DNA of 49,291 nt from Bacteroidia bacterium (GCA_026391555.1 JAPLEB010000136.1:1-49291), one strand, 5' to 3'; counted from the stretch's first letter, positions 26,801-36,633 are shown. Translations and numbers: made by a program. The notes: a model not told the origin generated them from the letters alone.

Positions 26801-27803
26801 AGTATTTCCTGAAAATTTCCTGAAGTTTTTTCCTGTTGTCTATTAATATCAGAAGGAGAAGGCATATTGTGAAAAATGCCGGGATTATGGTTTTACCGAA
26901 ATATAGTGTACCATTAATTGACCGTGCCGGTTGGGTAAAGTCATTTAAAAGGGTAATAACATCTTTGTAGATTTCCATATCCGCATCAATGGCCTGTTTC
27001 CTGGAATATAATGTATAAATATTATCGTAAATGAGCTGAGTATTTTGCTGCTGTTCCTGTAAGAAGATCATCTGTCCTCCGGAAGCGGGTATCCTTCTCC
27101 TTGTTTCTTCAAAATATTTGACTTTCTGCAGACTATCGAGTTGGTCGATGTCATATACCAGCCTTACACGAATCTCATCATTCTGTGCTAACCTGACCTG
27201 GTTCTTCAGCTGAAAAAGAGGATTCTGCCTGGTATATTCTAAAATTCTTTCACTTAATAATGGAAATTCCTTCGAAACAGCTAATCTGCCCCGTACAACA
27301 AACCTGTCCTCCATCCTTTTGTTTGTAGTATCATTGGAATAAAAGTTATTCTTGTAATCAACATTGTCAGGAATCCCGTCATTTAACATGTCGATTGCCC
27401 AGAAAGCTTGTATATCCTTTATTAACCTGACCTTCTCCATAGGCAGGGAGAGAGCTGCTGCCAGGGACATACTATCATTTTCTATGCAAAAATAGTGCAA
27501 TCTGTTTATATATGTTATCATATCGCTGTTTGGAACAGCATTGCTCCTCAAAGTTAATTCCGATGAGTATATCTTTCCCGTTAGCCTTGGAACCATCCAT
27601 GAGATTCCCGTTCCAATAATAATACTTAATGCGAGCCATATCCATCTCTTCAATAAAAAGATAATGGATATCAGAGTTGCCCTGCCTAACAGATTCATTC
27701 CAATCCTCATTCCCTTACTGATTGAAGTACCCATTCTACGGAACAAGTCGAGCAAATCAATCTCGTCGTTCTTTTTTTGTTGACTTTTCGTTTCTTCAGA
27801 CAT
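26799..27803 (-). CDS. wzz: Wzz-like chain-length determinant
   Basis: 334-residue polysaccharide co-polymerase-type protein. The start at 27803 (MSEETKSQQKK) is preferred to the in-frame start at 27857 because a good promoter lies between them. The N-terminal cytoplasmic tail of about 50 residues leads into a membrane segment (RWIWLALSIIIGTGISWMV), then a long periplasmic helical domain, then a second membrane segment near the C-terminus (PAFFTICLLLLILID). There is no tyrosine kinase domain. It is convergent to the polysaccharide locus and probably sets the chain length produced by one of the polymerases. Sequence similarity to classical Wzz is low, so the call leans on topology and context. 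Confidence 0.72.
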   Translation of the reverse strand: MSEETKSQQKKNDEIDLLDLFRRMGTSISKGMRIGMNLLGRATLISIIFLLKRWIWLALSIIIGTGISWMVPRLTGKIYSSELTLRSNAVPNSDMITYINRLHYFCIENDSMSLAAALSLPMEKVRLIKDIQAFWAIDMLNDGIPDNVDYKNNFYSNDTTNKRMEDRFVVRGRLAVSKEFPLLSERILEYTRQNPLFQLKNQVRLAQNDEIRVRLVYDIDQLDSLQKVKYFEETRRRIPASGGQMIFLQEQQQNTQLIYDNIYTLYSRKQAIDADMEIYKDVITLLNDFTQPARSINGTLYFGKTIIPAFFTICLLLLILIDNRKKLQEIFRKY

Positions 27804-27827
27804 AATATGATGTTTTTTACTTTTTAG

Positions 27828-27858
27828 CAAATATAATAATTCTCCGGACTTTTTCAAA
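27828..27858 (-). promoter_or_regulatory. Bacteroidota-type promoter for the wzz-like gene
   Basis: On the minus strand TTTG (27858-27855) is followed after exactly 19 bases by TATATTTG (27835-27828), an excellent match to the -33 TTTG / -7 TAnnTTTG pattern. The ATG at 27803 lies 25 bases beyond the -7 element. Confidence 0.78.
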
Positions 27859-27872
27859 CAAGAGAATTATTT

Positions 27873-28736
27873 TCAGATTACTTTAAATACCTTCAAGGCG
27901 AGATCACTCATTAATGGTTTATAATCCTGCACAAACTCACCGGTTACCCGGTTACCGATAACCAGACAGATTGTTAAGGCTTTATGACCAAGCAATGCTG
28001 ATAAACCATAAATTGCGGAGCTCTCCATCTCATAATTACTTATTGTTCTGCCTCTGAATGAAAATTCAGATAACTTGTTGTTGATCTCGTTATCAAAAGT
28101 TTCAAGCCGGAGTCTTCTTCCTTGTGGTGCGTAGAACCCTGGCGCCGAAATGGTTATTCCTTTAGTGAAGTTTTCATTCCTGAATAATTCAATGAGCTCT
28201 TTATTTGCATTTACTGCATAAGGGTAGGAGAGTGTATCTGGCCATTCAAGATATTCAACAAGCGCATCAGCCAGACTGGTATCAAGTATCCAGTCATAAC
28301 CCTCATAAAAATGCAAAAGGCCGTCAAACCCGATAGCAGTCTCGGTAAGAACACATGAACCTGCAGGTATGTCCGCTCTTAAACCACCCGATGTACCCAG
28401 TCTGATAAAAGTCAATGAAACAGGATCTTCCTTGCATATTCCTGTATTCAGATCAATATTTACAATGGCATCAAGCTCATTGATAAGTATATCGATATTA
28501 TCTGTCCCTATACCAGAAGAGATAATGGTTATTTCACTGTTATCGAATGTTCCGGTGACCGTTTTGAACTCCCTGTTTTCTTTTCTGACCCTGACATCCT
28601 GTAATAGGGAAGCCAGCATTTCTACCCGGCCTGGATCACCAACAATAATGATCTTATCTGAGATATCCCCCGGAAGAAGGTTAAGGTGAAATATGCTACC
28701 GTCTTTATTCGTAATAAGCTCTGTTTTCTTCTGCAT
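27873..28736 (-). CDS. Nucleoside phosphorylase (PNP/uridine phosphorylase family)
   Basis: 287-residue enzyme of the PNP_UDP_1 fold. The start is at 28736 (MQKKTELITNKDG). Visible features are the phosphate-binding IVGDPGRVEMLAS, ISSGIGTDNIDILINEL, RLGTSGGLRADIPAG (the GTSGGL signature) and NYEMESSAIYGLSALLG, whose Glu-Met-Glu contacts the ribose. It cleaves a nucleoside with phosphate to base and ribose 1-phosphate in salvage; uridine versus purine cannot be decided. It lies downstream of the efflux operon in the same direction, separated by a small repeat, and may be co-transcribed. Confidence 0.88.
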   Translation of the reverse strand: MQKKTELITNKDGSIFHLNLLPGDISDKIIIVGDPGRVEMLASLLQDVRVRKENREFKTVTGTFDNSEITIISSGIGTDNIDILINELDAIVNIDLNTGICKEDPVSLTFIRLGTSGGLRADIPAGSCVLTETAIGFDGLLHFYEGYDWILDTSLADALVEYLEWPDTLSYPYAVNANKELIELFRNENFTKGITISAPGFYAPQGRRLRLETFDNEINNKLSEFSFRGRTISNYEMESSAIYGLSALLGHKALTICLVIGNRVTGEFVQDYKPLMSDLALKVFKVI

Positions 28737-28761
28737 AGTGAAATAATTAAGGTTCAAATAT

Positions 28762-28814
28762 CGCGAAACGCGAACCGAGGCGAAGCCGGGCTCGCCGAAG
28801 GCAAACGCGAAACG
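28762..28814. repeat. GC-rich repeat between efflux and phosphorylase genes
   Basis: CGCGAAACG occurs at 28762-28770 and again at 28806-28814, enclosing a GC-rich stretch with GGCGAAGCC and GGCTCGCC that can pair. GC content is far above the neighbours, as for other intergenic repeats here. Confidence 0.55.
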
Positions 28815-28818
28815 TTTT

Positions 28819-30141
28819 TTATTTGTAGTATTCCATTACCTTCCCCGAAATCAACTCCAGTGATATCTCTGCAAGCTTGGTCTGATATTGGATTGACAAT
28901 AAACTTTCCTTCGCATCGAGTAGGCTTTTTTGTACTTCACGCAGATCAATCCCTGAAAGACTGCCAAGCTTATAACTTACCAGTGCTATATCAAGGTTTT
29001 CTGCTGCAGTCTGAAGGTTTTGCTCCTCCAGTTTAATAAGTCTTAAATTATTGCTGTAGGCACTGTATATGGTAATTAGATCAGCTCTGATCCCCTGTTC
29101 AATTTCAAGATATTTTAACTCAATATTTTTTAGTTGTAAAGACGAATTATTAATATTCCTTTTCTGATTAAATCCATCAAATATATTTACCCCGAGGGTC
29201 AAACCATAATTCATCCCGTTTGATATCTGATTATTATATGTACCCGTTGAGTAGGAATTCAGGTTATAACTATATCCTGTCGACAGAGTAAAGTATGGAT
29301 AGGACCTCGATATTATTATCTTATAATCGTATTCTGAGATGGTTTTATATTTAGATGCAATAATGAGGCTGGTGTTTCCTTTGAGAGTTTCGTCAAGTAG
29401 TTTTTCGTAGAGAAGATCGGGAATTACCTCAATTGAGGAGTCTTTCGACAAAAATTGCACACCCATATCCTCAACCGCCATTAACTCGTTTAGCCTGACC
29501 TGTGCGGCTCTTACAACTTCGAATTGTTTAGAAAGTATAGAACTGTCGGCATTAAGATAGACACGCGATTGTAGTACTTGTAGTTTTGAGCCTGATTGGA
29601 GAAGATACCTGTCTTCGTCAATTCGGAAACGCTCTTTTGACAGAGTCACAGCGTACTTCATATTATTCAGCATTTGAACCTGCTGGATGTAGTTGTAATA
29701 CCCGGAAACAATATCTGCAATCAGATTTTCGACCGCTAATTGGGTATTCAGTTCACCGACCTGTTTTAACTCACTTAATTTCTTATATGTTGTTTGTACA
29801 CTAAAACCGTTGAAAATAGTCCATCCTATTGTCAATCCAGCGTTTGCAGTTGTATTGTAAGCTCCGTTTGTGATGGTCTGACTACCATCATAAAGATTTT
29901 GTGTATTATTGTTTAAAGTACCGCTGTAACGGCTATTTAAGTCAAGGGTGGGTAAGAAGCCTGCATTTCCACGTGTAAAGTTATTACTTGAAATAATTTC
30001 GCTGTTTTTCGCAACAAGAATTGAGAAATTCTTCTCCAGGCCTATTCCAATACATCCTTTCAATCCATATACAACCTGAGCTTTGCTCCCTGTCAGGAGA
30101 AAGAAAAAGAATAAGTTAAGAAATGTGATTCTCATTTTCAT
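28819..30141 (-). CDS. TolC-family outer membrane efflux channel
   Basis: About 440 residues with a signal peptide (MKMRITFLNLFFFFLLTGSKAQ). The body shows the duplicated long-helix pattern of outer membrane efflux proteins, with LTIGWTIFNGFSVQTTYKK and LTLGVNIFDGFNQKRN marking the two equivalent strand-helix transitions. The start at 30141 (or 30135) overlaps the end of the RND pump gene by about 20-26 bases; an in-frame start farther upstream would lack a signal peptide at the N-terminus. It provides the outer membrane exit for the pump encoded upstream. Confidence 0.9.
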   Translation of the reverse strand: MKMRITFLNLFFFFLLTGSKAQVVYGLKGCIGIGLEKNFSILVAKNSEIISSNNFTRGNAGFLPTLDLNSRYSGTLNNNTQNLYDGSQTITNGAYNTTANAGLTIGWTIFNGFSVQTTYKKLSELKQVGELNTQLAVENLIADIVSGYYNYIQQVQMLNNMKYAVTLSKERFRIDEDRYLLQSGSKLQVLQSRVYLNADSSILSKQFEVVRAAQVRLNELMAVEDMGVQFLSKDSSIEVIPDLLYEKLLDETLKGNTSLIIASKYKTISEYDYKIIISRSYPYFTLSTGYSYNLNSYSTGTYNNQISNGMNYGLTLGVNIFDGFNQKRNINNSSLQLKNIELKYLEIEQGIRADLITIYSAYSNNLRLIKLEEQNLQTAAENLDIALVSYKLGSLSGIDLREVQKSLLDAKESLLSIQYQTKLAEISLELISGKVMEYYK

Positions 30142-33100
30142 TATTGTCCGTTTTTGCTTCACTTGAGATATAGGAATAAATAGCAGGCACAACATAGAGT
30201 GTCAGCAAGGTTGATAAAAGCAAGCCGCCAACAACTGCTGTACCCATTGAAATACGACTTTTGGCACCCTCCCCCAATCCAAGTGCAAGTGGTAATATAC
30301 CCAGAATTGTTGCCAGGCTGGTCATTAAAATTGGTCTGAAACGGGATGCAGCGGAGTATTTTATTGCTTCAATTTTGGACATACCGGCCAGTTTCCTCTG
30401 ATTAGCAAATTCAACGATCAGAATTCCATTTTTTGTCACAAGACCTATAAGCATAATAATACCTATCTGGCTGAAAATATTCATAGTTATATTGAAATAC
30501 CACATGAAAAGTAGGGCTCCGGCTAATGCCAGAGGAACTGTCATCATAACTATCAGAGGGTCTTTGAAACTTTCAAATTGAGCTGCCAGAACAAGAAAAA
30601 TAAGTATTAGTGAAAGCATAAAAGCAAAAGTCAGACTCGAGGAACTCTCTCTGAAATCTTTTGAATCACCTGCCAATGCTGTCCTGAATGATTCATCAAG
30701 AACGTCAGCTGCAATTTTGTCCATTTCATCAAGCCCTTCACTAATTGTTTTCCCTTTTGCTAATCCAGCCGAAATAGTAGCGGCTACAAATCTATTATAT
30801 CTGTATAGCTGAGGAGGTGCTGTCTCTTCAGAAAGGGTAACGAGGTTATCGAACTGAATCATTTCGCCACTGTTATTTCTTACGTATAAAGATTTAAGAT
30901 CAAGCGGGTCATTGCGGTCATCGCGTGCGAGTTCTCCTAGTATCTGGTACTGTTTTCCATTCATAAAAAAATAACCGAATCTTTGGCCGCTAAGAGCAAG
31001 CTGAAGTGTCTGACCGATATTTTGTGTGGAAACACCAAGTGTAATAGCCTTTTCACGATTAATATGAATCCTTAGTTCAGGTTTAGTGAACTTTAGGTTT
31101 ACATCTGCCATCTGAAAAACAGGATTATCCATAACTCTGGCCATAAAGACAGGAAGAACTTCCTTCAGTTTTTCAATACTGGTTGCCTGCAGAACATATT
31201 GAACAGGCATTCCGGAACGTCTTCCACCAAAAGTAGACTGTTGCATAACAAATGCACGTGCCCTGGTCATTGTCCTCAATTCAGCAGTTAACTGGTCTGC
31301 CATTTCCTGCTGTGTTCTTTTCCTTTCATCAGGTTTACTGAGGGTAATACGGACACTACCAGATCCGTGTCTGATCATTGATGTCATTCCAATACGTTCA
31401 GGAATTTTTTGTTCAACAAGATTTGCAACTTCGTCAACGTATGAAAGCATATACTCATATGTTGCGCCTTCCTGCGATGTAGTAGATATAGAAATCTGAG
31501 AACGGTCCTCAAGAGGAGCCATCTCTGACGGAATTATTTTCCAGAGAAGAAATATTAAGCCTGAAGTTATAATGAGAATCACTATCGCTATTTTTCTATT
31601 CTTCAGAAATGATTCCAGCGTATTTTTATACCTGTTGTTAAGATCAATAAAGAAATGATCTGTCTTGCGGTAAAACCAGCTTTGTTCACTCTTTTTTCGC
31701 AACAACTTGGTCGATACCATGGGAGTAAGGGAGAGGGCAAGAAATGCTGAAATACCGATAGCAGCAGCCATCACAATACCAAACTCGCGAAATAGCCTGC
31801 CGGTTATACCTTGCAGAAACACTATTGGAAAAAAAACTGAGATAAGAGTTATTGTTGTTGCAATAATTGCAAAAAATATCTCATTTGAACCCTTTAAACC
31901 GGCATCAACCGGATTCATTCCCTGTTCAATTTTAACATAAATGTTTTCCATCACAACAATGGCATCGTCGACAACAATACCGATAGAAAGAACAATAGCA
32001 AGTAATGTCAATACATTAATTGAAAAACCTGCAAGATACATTATGAAGAACGAACCTATAAGGGAAACAGGTATAACGAGTATCGGAATTAAAGTGGCCC
32101 TCCAGTTTCGCAGGAAAAAGTAAATTATTATCAGCACCAGAAAAAAAGCAATATAAATAGTACTTTTTACTTCCTTGATTGAAGAACGGATAAAACGTGT
32201 GTTATCATAACTTACTACGACTTTAATATCTTCAGGAAGGTCTTTTTTGATATAATCCAACCTGCGATATACTTCATCGACAATTTCAATTTGGTTAGAC
32301 CCTGGTTGAGGTATTATTGCAATTCCTACTGTCGGAACTCCGTCTCTTTTCATTATTCCACGGATATCCTCCGGTCCAAGTTCAGCCCTGCCAATATCCT
32401 TGAACCTGACAATCTGATCACCCGATTGTTTGACAATCAGATCATTGAATTCTTTTGGAGTAGTCATCAGTCCAAGTGTCCTGATTGTCAGTTGTGTAGT
32501 ATTACCTTCAATCTGCCCTGATGGTAGTTCCACATTTTCTCTCGAAATAGCATTCCTGACGTCAAGTGGAGTAAGTCCGTAACCGGCAAGTTTACCAGGA
32601 TCAAGCCACAACCGCATTGCATATCTCTTCTCACCATAAATATATACCCTGCTTACACCGGAAATAGTCTGCAATTGTTCCTTGAAAGTCAGGTCAGCAT
32701 ATTCAGAAAGCTCAAGGAGGGAGCGTTTATCGCTGCCAATTGTAAACATTATAATATAATTGGCGTCAGCATCAGCTTTTGATACAACAGGCGGGTCACA
32801 ATCTCTTGGCAGGTAACGCATTGCCAGAGATACTTTATCTCTCACATCATTTGCTGCATCATCCATATCAACACTAAGTTCAAACTCAACAGTTATTTCG
32901 CTCTCTCCCTGGCTGCTCACACTTGTAAGAGTACGAACACCCGGTATACCGTTAATAGATTGTTCAAGAGGTTCAGTGATCTGTGCTTCTATAACATCTG
33001 AATTGGCTCCGGGGTATGAGGTACTGACAGAAATAATGGGTGGATCAACACTTGGAAATTCACGTATACCTAAAAATGTTACTCCGACTATACCTAAAAG

Positions 33101-33166
33101 AAGGATAAGGATTGCAAAGACGCTGGCCAACACCGGCCTGTTAATACTTACTGATGCGAGACTCAT
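30116..33166 (-). CDS. RND multidrug efflux pump (AcrB/MexB-like, HAE1 type)
   Basis: 1016-residue inner membrane proton antiporter, full length for the family. The N-terminal helix (VFAILILLLGIVGVTFLGI) leads to REFPSVDPPIISVSTSYPGA, the classical porter-domain start. The proton-relay Asp pair lies in LSIGIVVDDAIVVMENI (TM4). A second repeat begins near residue 525 (KNRKIAIVILIITSGLIFLL), and the C-terminal LMTSLATILGILPLALG motif is present. The start codon overlaps the stop of the adaptor gene by one base (TAATG), and the channel gene overlaps its end, so the three proteins should be made in linked amounts. Exported substrates are unknown. Confidence 0.95.
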   Translation of the reverse strand: MSLASVSINRPVLASVFAILILLLGIVGVTFLGIREFPSVDPPIISVSTSYPGANSDVIEAQITEPLEQSINGIPGVRTLTSVSSQGESEITVEFELSVDMDDAANDVRDKVSLAMRYLPRDCDPPVVSKADADANYIIMFTIGSDKRSLLELSEYADLTFKEQLQTISGVSRVYIYGEKRYAMRLWLDPGKLAGYGLTPLDVRNAISRENVELPSGQIEGNTTQLTIRTLGLMTTPKEFNDLIVKQSGDQIVRFKDIGRAELGPEDIRGIMKRDGVPTVGIAIIPQPGSNQIEIVDEVYRRLDYIKKDLPEDIKVVVSYDNTRFIRSSIKEVKSTIYIAFFLVLIIIYFFLRNWRATLIPILVIPVSLIGSFFIMYLAGFSINVLTLLAIVLSIGIVVDDAIVVMENIYVKIEQGMNPVDAGLKGSNEIFFAIIATTITLISVFFPIVFLQGITGRLFREFGIVMAAAIGISAFLALSLTPMVSTKLLRKKSEQSWFYRKTDHFFIDLNNRYKNTLESFLKNRKIAIVILIITSGLIFLLWKIIPSEMAPLEDRSQISISTTSQEGATYEYMLSYVDEVANLVEQKIPERIGMTSMIRHGSGSVRITLSKPDERKRTQQEMADQLTAELRTMTRARAFVMQQSTFGGRRSGMPVQYVLQATSIEKLKEVLPVFMARVMDNPVFQMADVNLKFTKPELRIHINREKAITLGVSTQNIGQTLQLALSGQRFGYFFMNGKQYQILGELARDDRNDPLDLKSLYVRNNSGEMIQFDNLVTLSEETAPPQLYRYNRFVAATISAGLAKGKTISEGLDEMDKIAADVLDESFRTALAGDSKDFRESSSSLTFAFMLSLILIFLVLAAQFESFKDPLIVMMTVPLALAGALLFMWYFNITMNIFSQIGIIMLIGLVTKNGILIVEFANQRKLAGMSKIEAIKYSAASRFRPILMTSLATILGILPLALGLGEGAKSRISMGTAVVGGLLLSTLLTLYVVPAIYSYISSEAKTDNNENENHIS

Positions 33167-34278
33167 TATGGTAAATTTCCAGGTTGGTTATTATTAATTA
33201 TTGAATCCAGAACCACAGGAAGATTATGTCTTAGTTGAAGAATACCTGTTGTAAGCAGGGTATCACCAAATTTGAGTCCGCGGGTGATTTGTACATTTAA
33301 TTCAGTTCTCAATCCGATATTAACACGAACAGATGAAGCTTTCCCTGATTTGTAAATAAAAACCCTTTCACCTTCCATTTCAGGAATAAGTGCCTCCGAC
33401 GGAACAGCAATTGCATCGTTAATCTTTGATAGCTGTAAATAGATCATGGCAGATCTGCCTGACTTAAGCTCTTCCTTCCTATTTGGATAAATGGCACGGA
33501 TTGGGATAGTCCGGGTAATAAGATCTATTTTTGGTTCTATAGCATATACTGAAGCATTAAAAATTGAATCGCTTCCATCTATAGTAAAATTAATTGGAAA
33601 TCCTATCTTAATCTCATCTGCATATTTTTCTGATATTGCAAATTCAATTTTTAAAGGACTTATCTTGATTAATTTTGCGATTTTGGTTGAAGATGTCGCG
33701 TAACTTCCTTCACTAAGGTAACGTAATCCGATTATTCCATCAAAAGGAGCACAAAGTTCTGTCTCGGAAATGCGGGCAGTAATAAGATTGATATCAGCCT
33801 GGATAGTTTGAAGATCAGTTACTATCTGGTCGTAGCTCTCCTTGCTTATGGCATCTCTGTCAAGCAGGTTTCTCTGACGGAATTCTTTCTCCTCTGTAAG
33901 TTTTTTTTGTGCCTGTAACTTCTGCAGCTGCGCCTGTAATGGTTTGTCATTAATTTTTGCAAGAAGGTCCCCCTTTTTTACCCGGGTACCTTCAGTGAAT
34001 TCAATCCTGACTATCTTACCTGATGTTTCAAAGGAAAGGTCCACCTCTTCATCAGGTCTGAGTGTCCCCGTAGTTTTTATCAGTTCACTCATTTGTGTCG
34101 GTGCAATAACTAATCCGGTCACATTTAATTTCTTCTGGACTTGCCTCATCATTATATTGCCACTGCTCTTTCCCTTTAATAACACCTCAAGCATTGGCTT
34201 AATTTTGGGATACAGGATAATCCCGGAGAACAATAAGATTATAAATATTGTTATAAAAAATCGAATTTTTTTATTCAT
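33166..34278 (-). CDS. RND periplasmic adaptor (membrane fusion protein, HlyD/AcrA-like)
   Basis: 370 residues. An N-terminal membrane anchor (FFITIFIILLFSGIILYP) is followed by a lipoyl-like half (LSFETSGKIVRIEFTEGTRV and KKGDLLAKINDKPL), an alpha hairpin (LQAQLQKLQAQKKLTEEKE) and the second half (LCAPFDGIIGLRYLSEGSYA), then beta-barrel and membrane-proximal domains. It bridges the pump and the outer membrane channel. It is the first gene of the efflux operon; no TAnnTTTG promoter is obvious in the 500 bases upstream, which contain repeat elements. Confidence 0.93.
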   Translation of the reverse strand: MNKKIRFFITIFIILLFSGIILYPKIKPMLEVLLKGKSSGNIMMRQVQKKLNVTGLVIAPTQMSELIKTTGTLRPDEEVDLSFETSGKIVRIEFTEGTRVKKGDLLAKINDKPLQAQLQKLQAQKKLTEEKEFRQRNLLDRDAISKESYDQIVTDLQTIQADINLITARISETELCAPFDGIIGLRYLSEGSYATSSTKIAKLIKISPLKIEFAISEKYADEIKIGFPINFTIDGSDSIFNASVYAIEPKIDLITRTIPIRAIYPNRKEELKSGRSAMIYLQLSKINDAIAVPSEALIPEMEGERVFIYKSGKASSVRVNIGLRTELNVQITRGLKFGDTLLTTGILQLRHNLPVVLDSIINNNQPGNLP

Positions 34279-34345
34279 AATAATCTGGCTAAATCATTGA
34301 TTTCTGATGTTACTTTTTAAATCATTACTGACCGACTAAAAGTAT

Positions 34346-34494
34346 GAGATTCTTCGCTTTGCTCAGAATGACAAGCGTTAAGTGAGTTAGAGAGTCGAGG
34401 GGGGGGTGGTTGGAGGCTGTGCCGCCAACCACCCCCCACATAAAAACACAAGTATCTGTCATTCTGAGCGAAACGAAGTGATGCGAAGAATCTC
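34346..34494. repeat. Composite foldback: inverted TGTCATTCTGA repeats around a perfect hairpin
   Basis: Two copies of the dispersed TGTCATTCTGA...AATCTC repeat face each other (34346-34373 reading on minus, 34457-34494 on plus). Between them a 13-bp perfect stem, GGGGGGTGGTTGG (34401-34413) and CCAACCACCCCCC (34425-34437), encloses an 11-base loop. The whole 149 bases could form a cruciform and look like a miniature foldback element. The rest of the 34279-34781 gap is AT-rich and holds no gene I can support. Confidence 0.8.
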
Positions 34495-34781
34495 CTTCTA
34501 ATTTCATATATTATCCGTTTAATAGTGTTTTTAAATATTTAACTTTTGCAGATCCTAAATTAAAATATTAAAAATGCTTAACAAATAATAGTTTAATTAA
34601 TTTGTCAGCAAATTTAGATAAATTACTTGTCTTCTGATTATTCTGTATTATGGAAAATATGTTAAAATATCATAAAATTAACCATTCGTCTGCTATTAAT
34701 AATTGAAATATTTGTTATCTCCAATTGAATTAATTATTGAAAAGAAGTTATTTTTACCGGGAATTATGAAATCATTTTATC

Positions 34782-35249
34782 ATGTTTCTGCGTATTCAAT
34801 CCTTATATCTGTCTTTGACAATTCTTCTATCATTATTATTCCTGAACGGGAGTTATCTGAATTTTATTGACAAATCAGAGTCTGTGATAAAAGTTACATT
34901 CGCTGGGATAATAAGAGATACGAATGGCCGAGGCTTCGAATTGATTGAGAAGCTTATACCGCTTTCTGTTATTATTGTGCTTATTCCTGCCTTATCACTG
35001 GTAATATTTTTACTTTTTAAATACAGGAAGATACAGTTGTGGCTCGCGTTATCAGAAATTGTTCTTTGTGCAGGACTAATCGTCATGGGATTCCTATATT
35101 CCTGCTATGTATCGGCAAAATACGTAACTGATATTATTTTCGGAATAAAGATGATTATCCCGGTACTGATGTTAATCTTCGCAATTTTAGCGTACCGTGG
35201 CATTAAGAAGGATGATCATCTGATCAAATCTTATGACAGATTAAGGTAA
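34782..35249 (+). CDS. DUF4293 family membrane protein
   Basis: 155-residue protein with four hydrophobic segments (about residues 8-22, 60-80, 88-108 and 118-138). The opening MFLRIQSLYLSLTILLSLLF and the ending ILAYRGIKKDDHLIKSYDRLR match the DUF4293 family, which is found almost only in Bacteroidota. Function is unknown. It converges on pyrI with a gap of only three bases. Confidence 0.85.
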   Translation: MFLRIQSLYLSLTILLSLLFLNGSYLNFIDKSESVIKVTFAGIIRDTNGRGFELIEKLIPLSVIIVLIPALSLVIFLLFKYRKIQLWLALSEIVLCAGLIVMGFLYSCYVSAKYVTDIIFGIKMIIPVLMLIFAILAYRGIKKDDHLIKSYDRLR

Positions 35250-35252
35250 AAT

Positions 35253-35711
35253 CTATATTATCTGCAGGTTTTCCTGATTAGTAATTTTTTCACAATAATG
35301 GCATTTCAGAGCCACATTCTTCTTTGAAACCACACGGAACCTGGTTGTTACAGGTTCAAAGTTCGTAATGCATTTGGGATTCATGCATTTAGCTATTCCA
35401 ACTATTTTGTCAGGCACTTCAACAACCTTCTTTTCAACTACCTCATAGTCTTTTATAATATTAAGTTTGGCATCCGGAGCCACAAGAGCAATCCTGTTGA
35501 TGTCTTCATCTTCAAAAAATACACCGGAAATCTTTATTATAGCTTTCCTTCCCAGCTTTTTACTCTCGAGGTTTGTCCCAAATGTTATCTGGTTGTCGAT
35601 CCTGTCGAGACCAAGTATCTGTATTACCTTAAACAGGTTGTTTGCAGGAACATGATCAATAACTGTTCCATTCTGAATTGCGCTGACACTCATTTGTTTT
35701 GGTTCCTTCAT
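35253..35711 (-). CDS. pyrI: Aspartate carbamoyltransferase regulatory subunit (PyrI)
   Basis: 152-residue regulatory chain of the PyrB-PyrI complex. The N-terminal nucleotide-binding domain (IQNGTVIDHVPANNLFKVIQ) binds ATP and CTP as allosteric effectors; the C-terminal zinc domain shows the four cysteines in CMNPKC and LKCHYCEK. It lies 13 bases downstream of pyrB and is surely co-transcribed. Length and motifs are standard, with no sign of decay. Confidence 0.95.
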   Translation of the reverse strand: MKEPKQMSVSAIQNGTVIDHVPANNLFKVIQILGLDRIDNQITFGTNLESKKLGRKAIIKISGVFFEDEDINRIALVAPDAKLNIIKDYEVVEKKVVEVPDKIVGIAKCMNPKCITNFEPVTTRFRVVSKKNVALKCHYCEKITNQENLQII

Positions 35712-35724
35712 TGCTCTGCCTTTC

Positions 35725-36633
35725 TTATTTTATTCCTAATAATGAACATAAAATAGCCTGACGTGTATAGACCCCATTAAGAGCCTGCTCGAAATAATAA
35801 GCTTTTGGATTTTTATCTACATCCTGATGTATCTCATTTACCCTCGGAAGGGGATGTAGTATGCGCATGTTTGGTTTTGTGTTTTTCAGCATCGAGTTTC
35901 TGAGCACATAAACATTCTTAACCTTTTCATATTCAATTGGATCGGAGAATCTCTCTTTTTGAACCCTGGTCATGTAAATAATATCAGCTTTAGAGATAAT
36001 ATCGGTGAAATCATTATGTTCGTAGTATTTAAGACCAAGATTGTCAAGATAAAATTTAAATTCATCGGGCATTTTAAGTTCCTCAGGTGAAATGAAATTG
36101 AAAGTTGCGTTCCACCTCGACATAGCCATCATGAGAGAATGAACTGTCCTGCCATATTTCAGATCACCTACCATGAAAATGTTCAGGTTATCAAGTTTAC
36201 CCTGTGTCTTGCGTATCGAATAAAGATCAAGTAAAGTCTGTGATGGATGCTGGTTAGCGCCATCACCGGCATTTATTACAGGTACAGTGGCAATCTCACT
36301 TGCGAACCTTGCACTCCCTTCAATAGGATGCCTCATTACAATAAGATCACAGTAATTGCTGACTGTCCTGATTGTATCATTAAGTGTTTCACCTTTAGAA
36401 ACACTCGAATTTGAAGCATCAGCGAATCCAACAATTTTCCCGCCCAGCCTGTTTATCGCACTTTCAAAACTTAATCTTGTACGGGTTGAGGGCTCAAAAA
36501 ATAATGTTGCAATAATTTTGCCCTCAAGTAATTTGCGGATTGGCTGCTTCTCGAATTCTTCAGTCAGATCAAGAATCCTCAGGATCTCCTCTGTTGAAAA
36601 ATCATCTATTGATACTAAGCTTCTGTTTTTCAT
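35725..36633 (-). CDS. pyrB: Aspartate carbamoyltransferase catalytic subunit (PyrB)
   Basis: 302 residues from the preferred ATG at 36633 ([12 protein letters not shown]), which fits family alignments better than a GTG 12 bases earlier. Catalyses carbamoyl phosphate + L-aspartate to N-carbamoyl-aspartate in pyrimidine synthesis. The carbamoyl-phosphate loop [14 protein letters not shown], the active-site loop [22 protein letters not shown] and the [11 protein letters not shown] motif are all present. Followed by pyrI. A good -7 element lies 40 bases upstream. Confidence 0.96.
   Translation of the reverse strand: MKNRSLVSIDDFSTEEILRILDLTEEFEKQPIRKLLEGKIIATLFFEPSTRTRLSFESAINRLGGKIVGFADASNSSVSKGETLNDTIRTVSNYCDLIVMRHPIEGSARFASEIATVPVINAGDGANQHPSQTLLDLYSIRKTQGKLDNLNIFMVGDLKYGRTVHSLMMAMSRWNATFNFISPEELKMPDEFKFYLDNLGLKYYEHNDFTDIISKADIIYMTRVQKERFSDPIEYEKVKNVYVLRNSMLKNTKPNMRILHPLPRVNEIHQDVDKNPKAYYFEQALNGVYTRQAILCSLLGIK

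Noticed and set aside
28686-29036. 116-codon plus-strand frame across the phosphorylase/TolC junction
   Set aside because: It is antisense to two well-supported genes and includes the GC-rich repeat; no motif supports it.
30116-34278. Efflux operon as an exporter for the double-glycine peptide
   Set aside because: It is a standard RND drug-type pump 14 kb away, without a C39 peptidase domain; there is no positive link.
34325-34507. 60-codon minus-strand frame in the spacer upstream of the efflux operon
   Set aside because: It consists of the composite foldback repeat and has no protein-like features.
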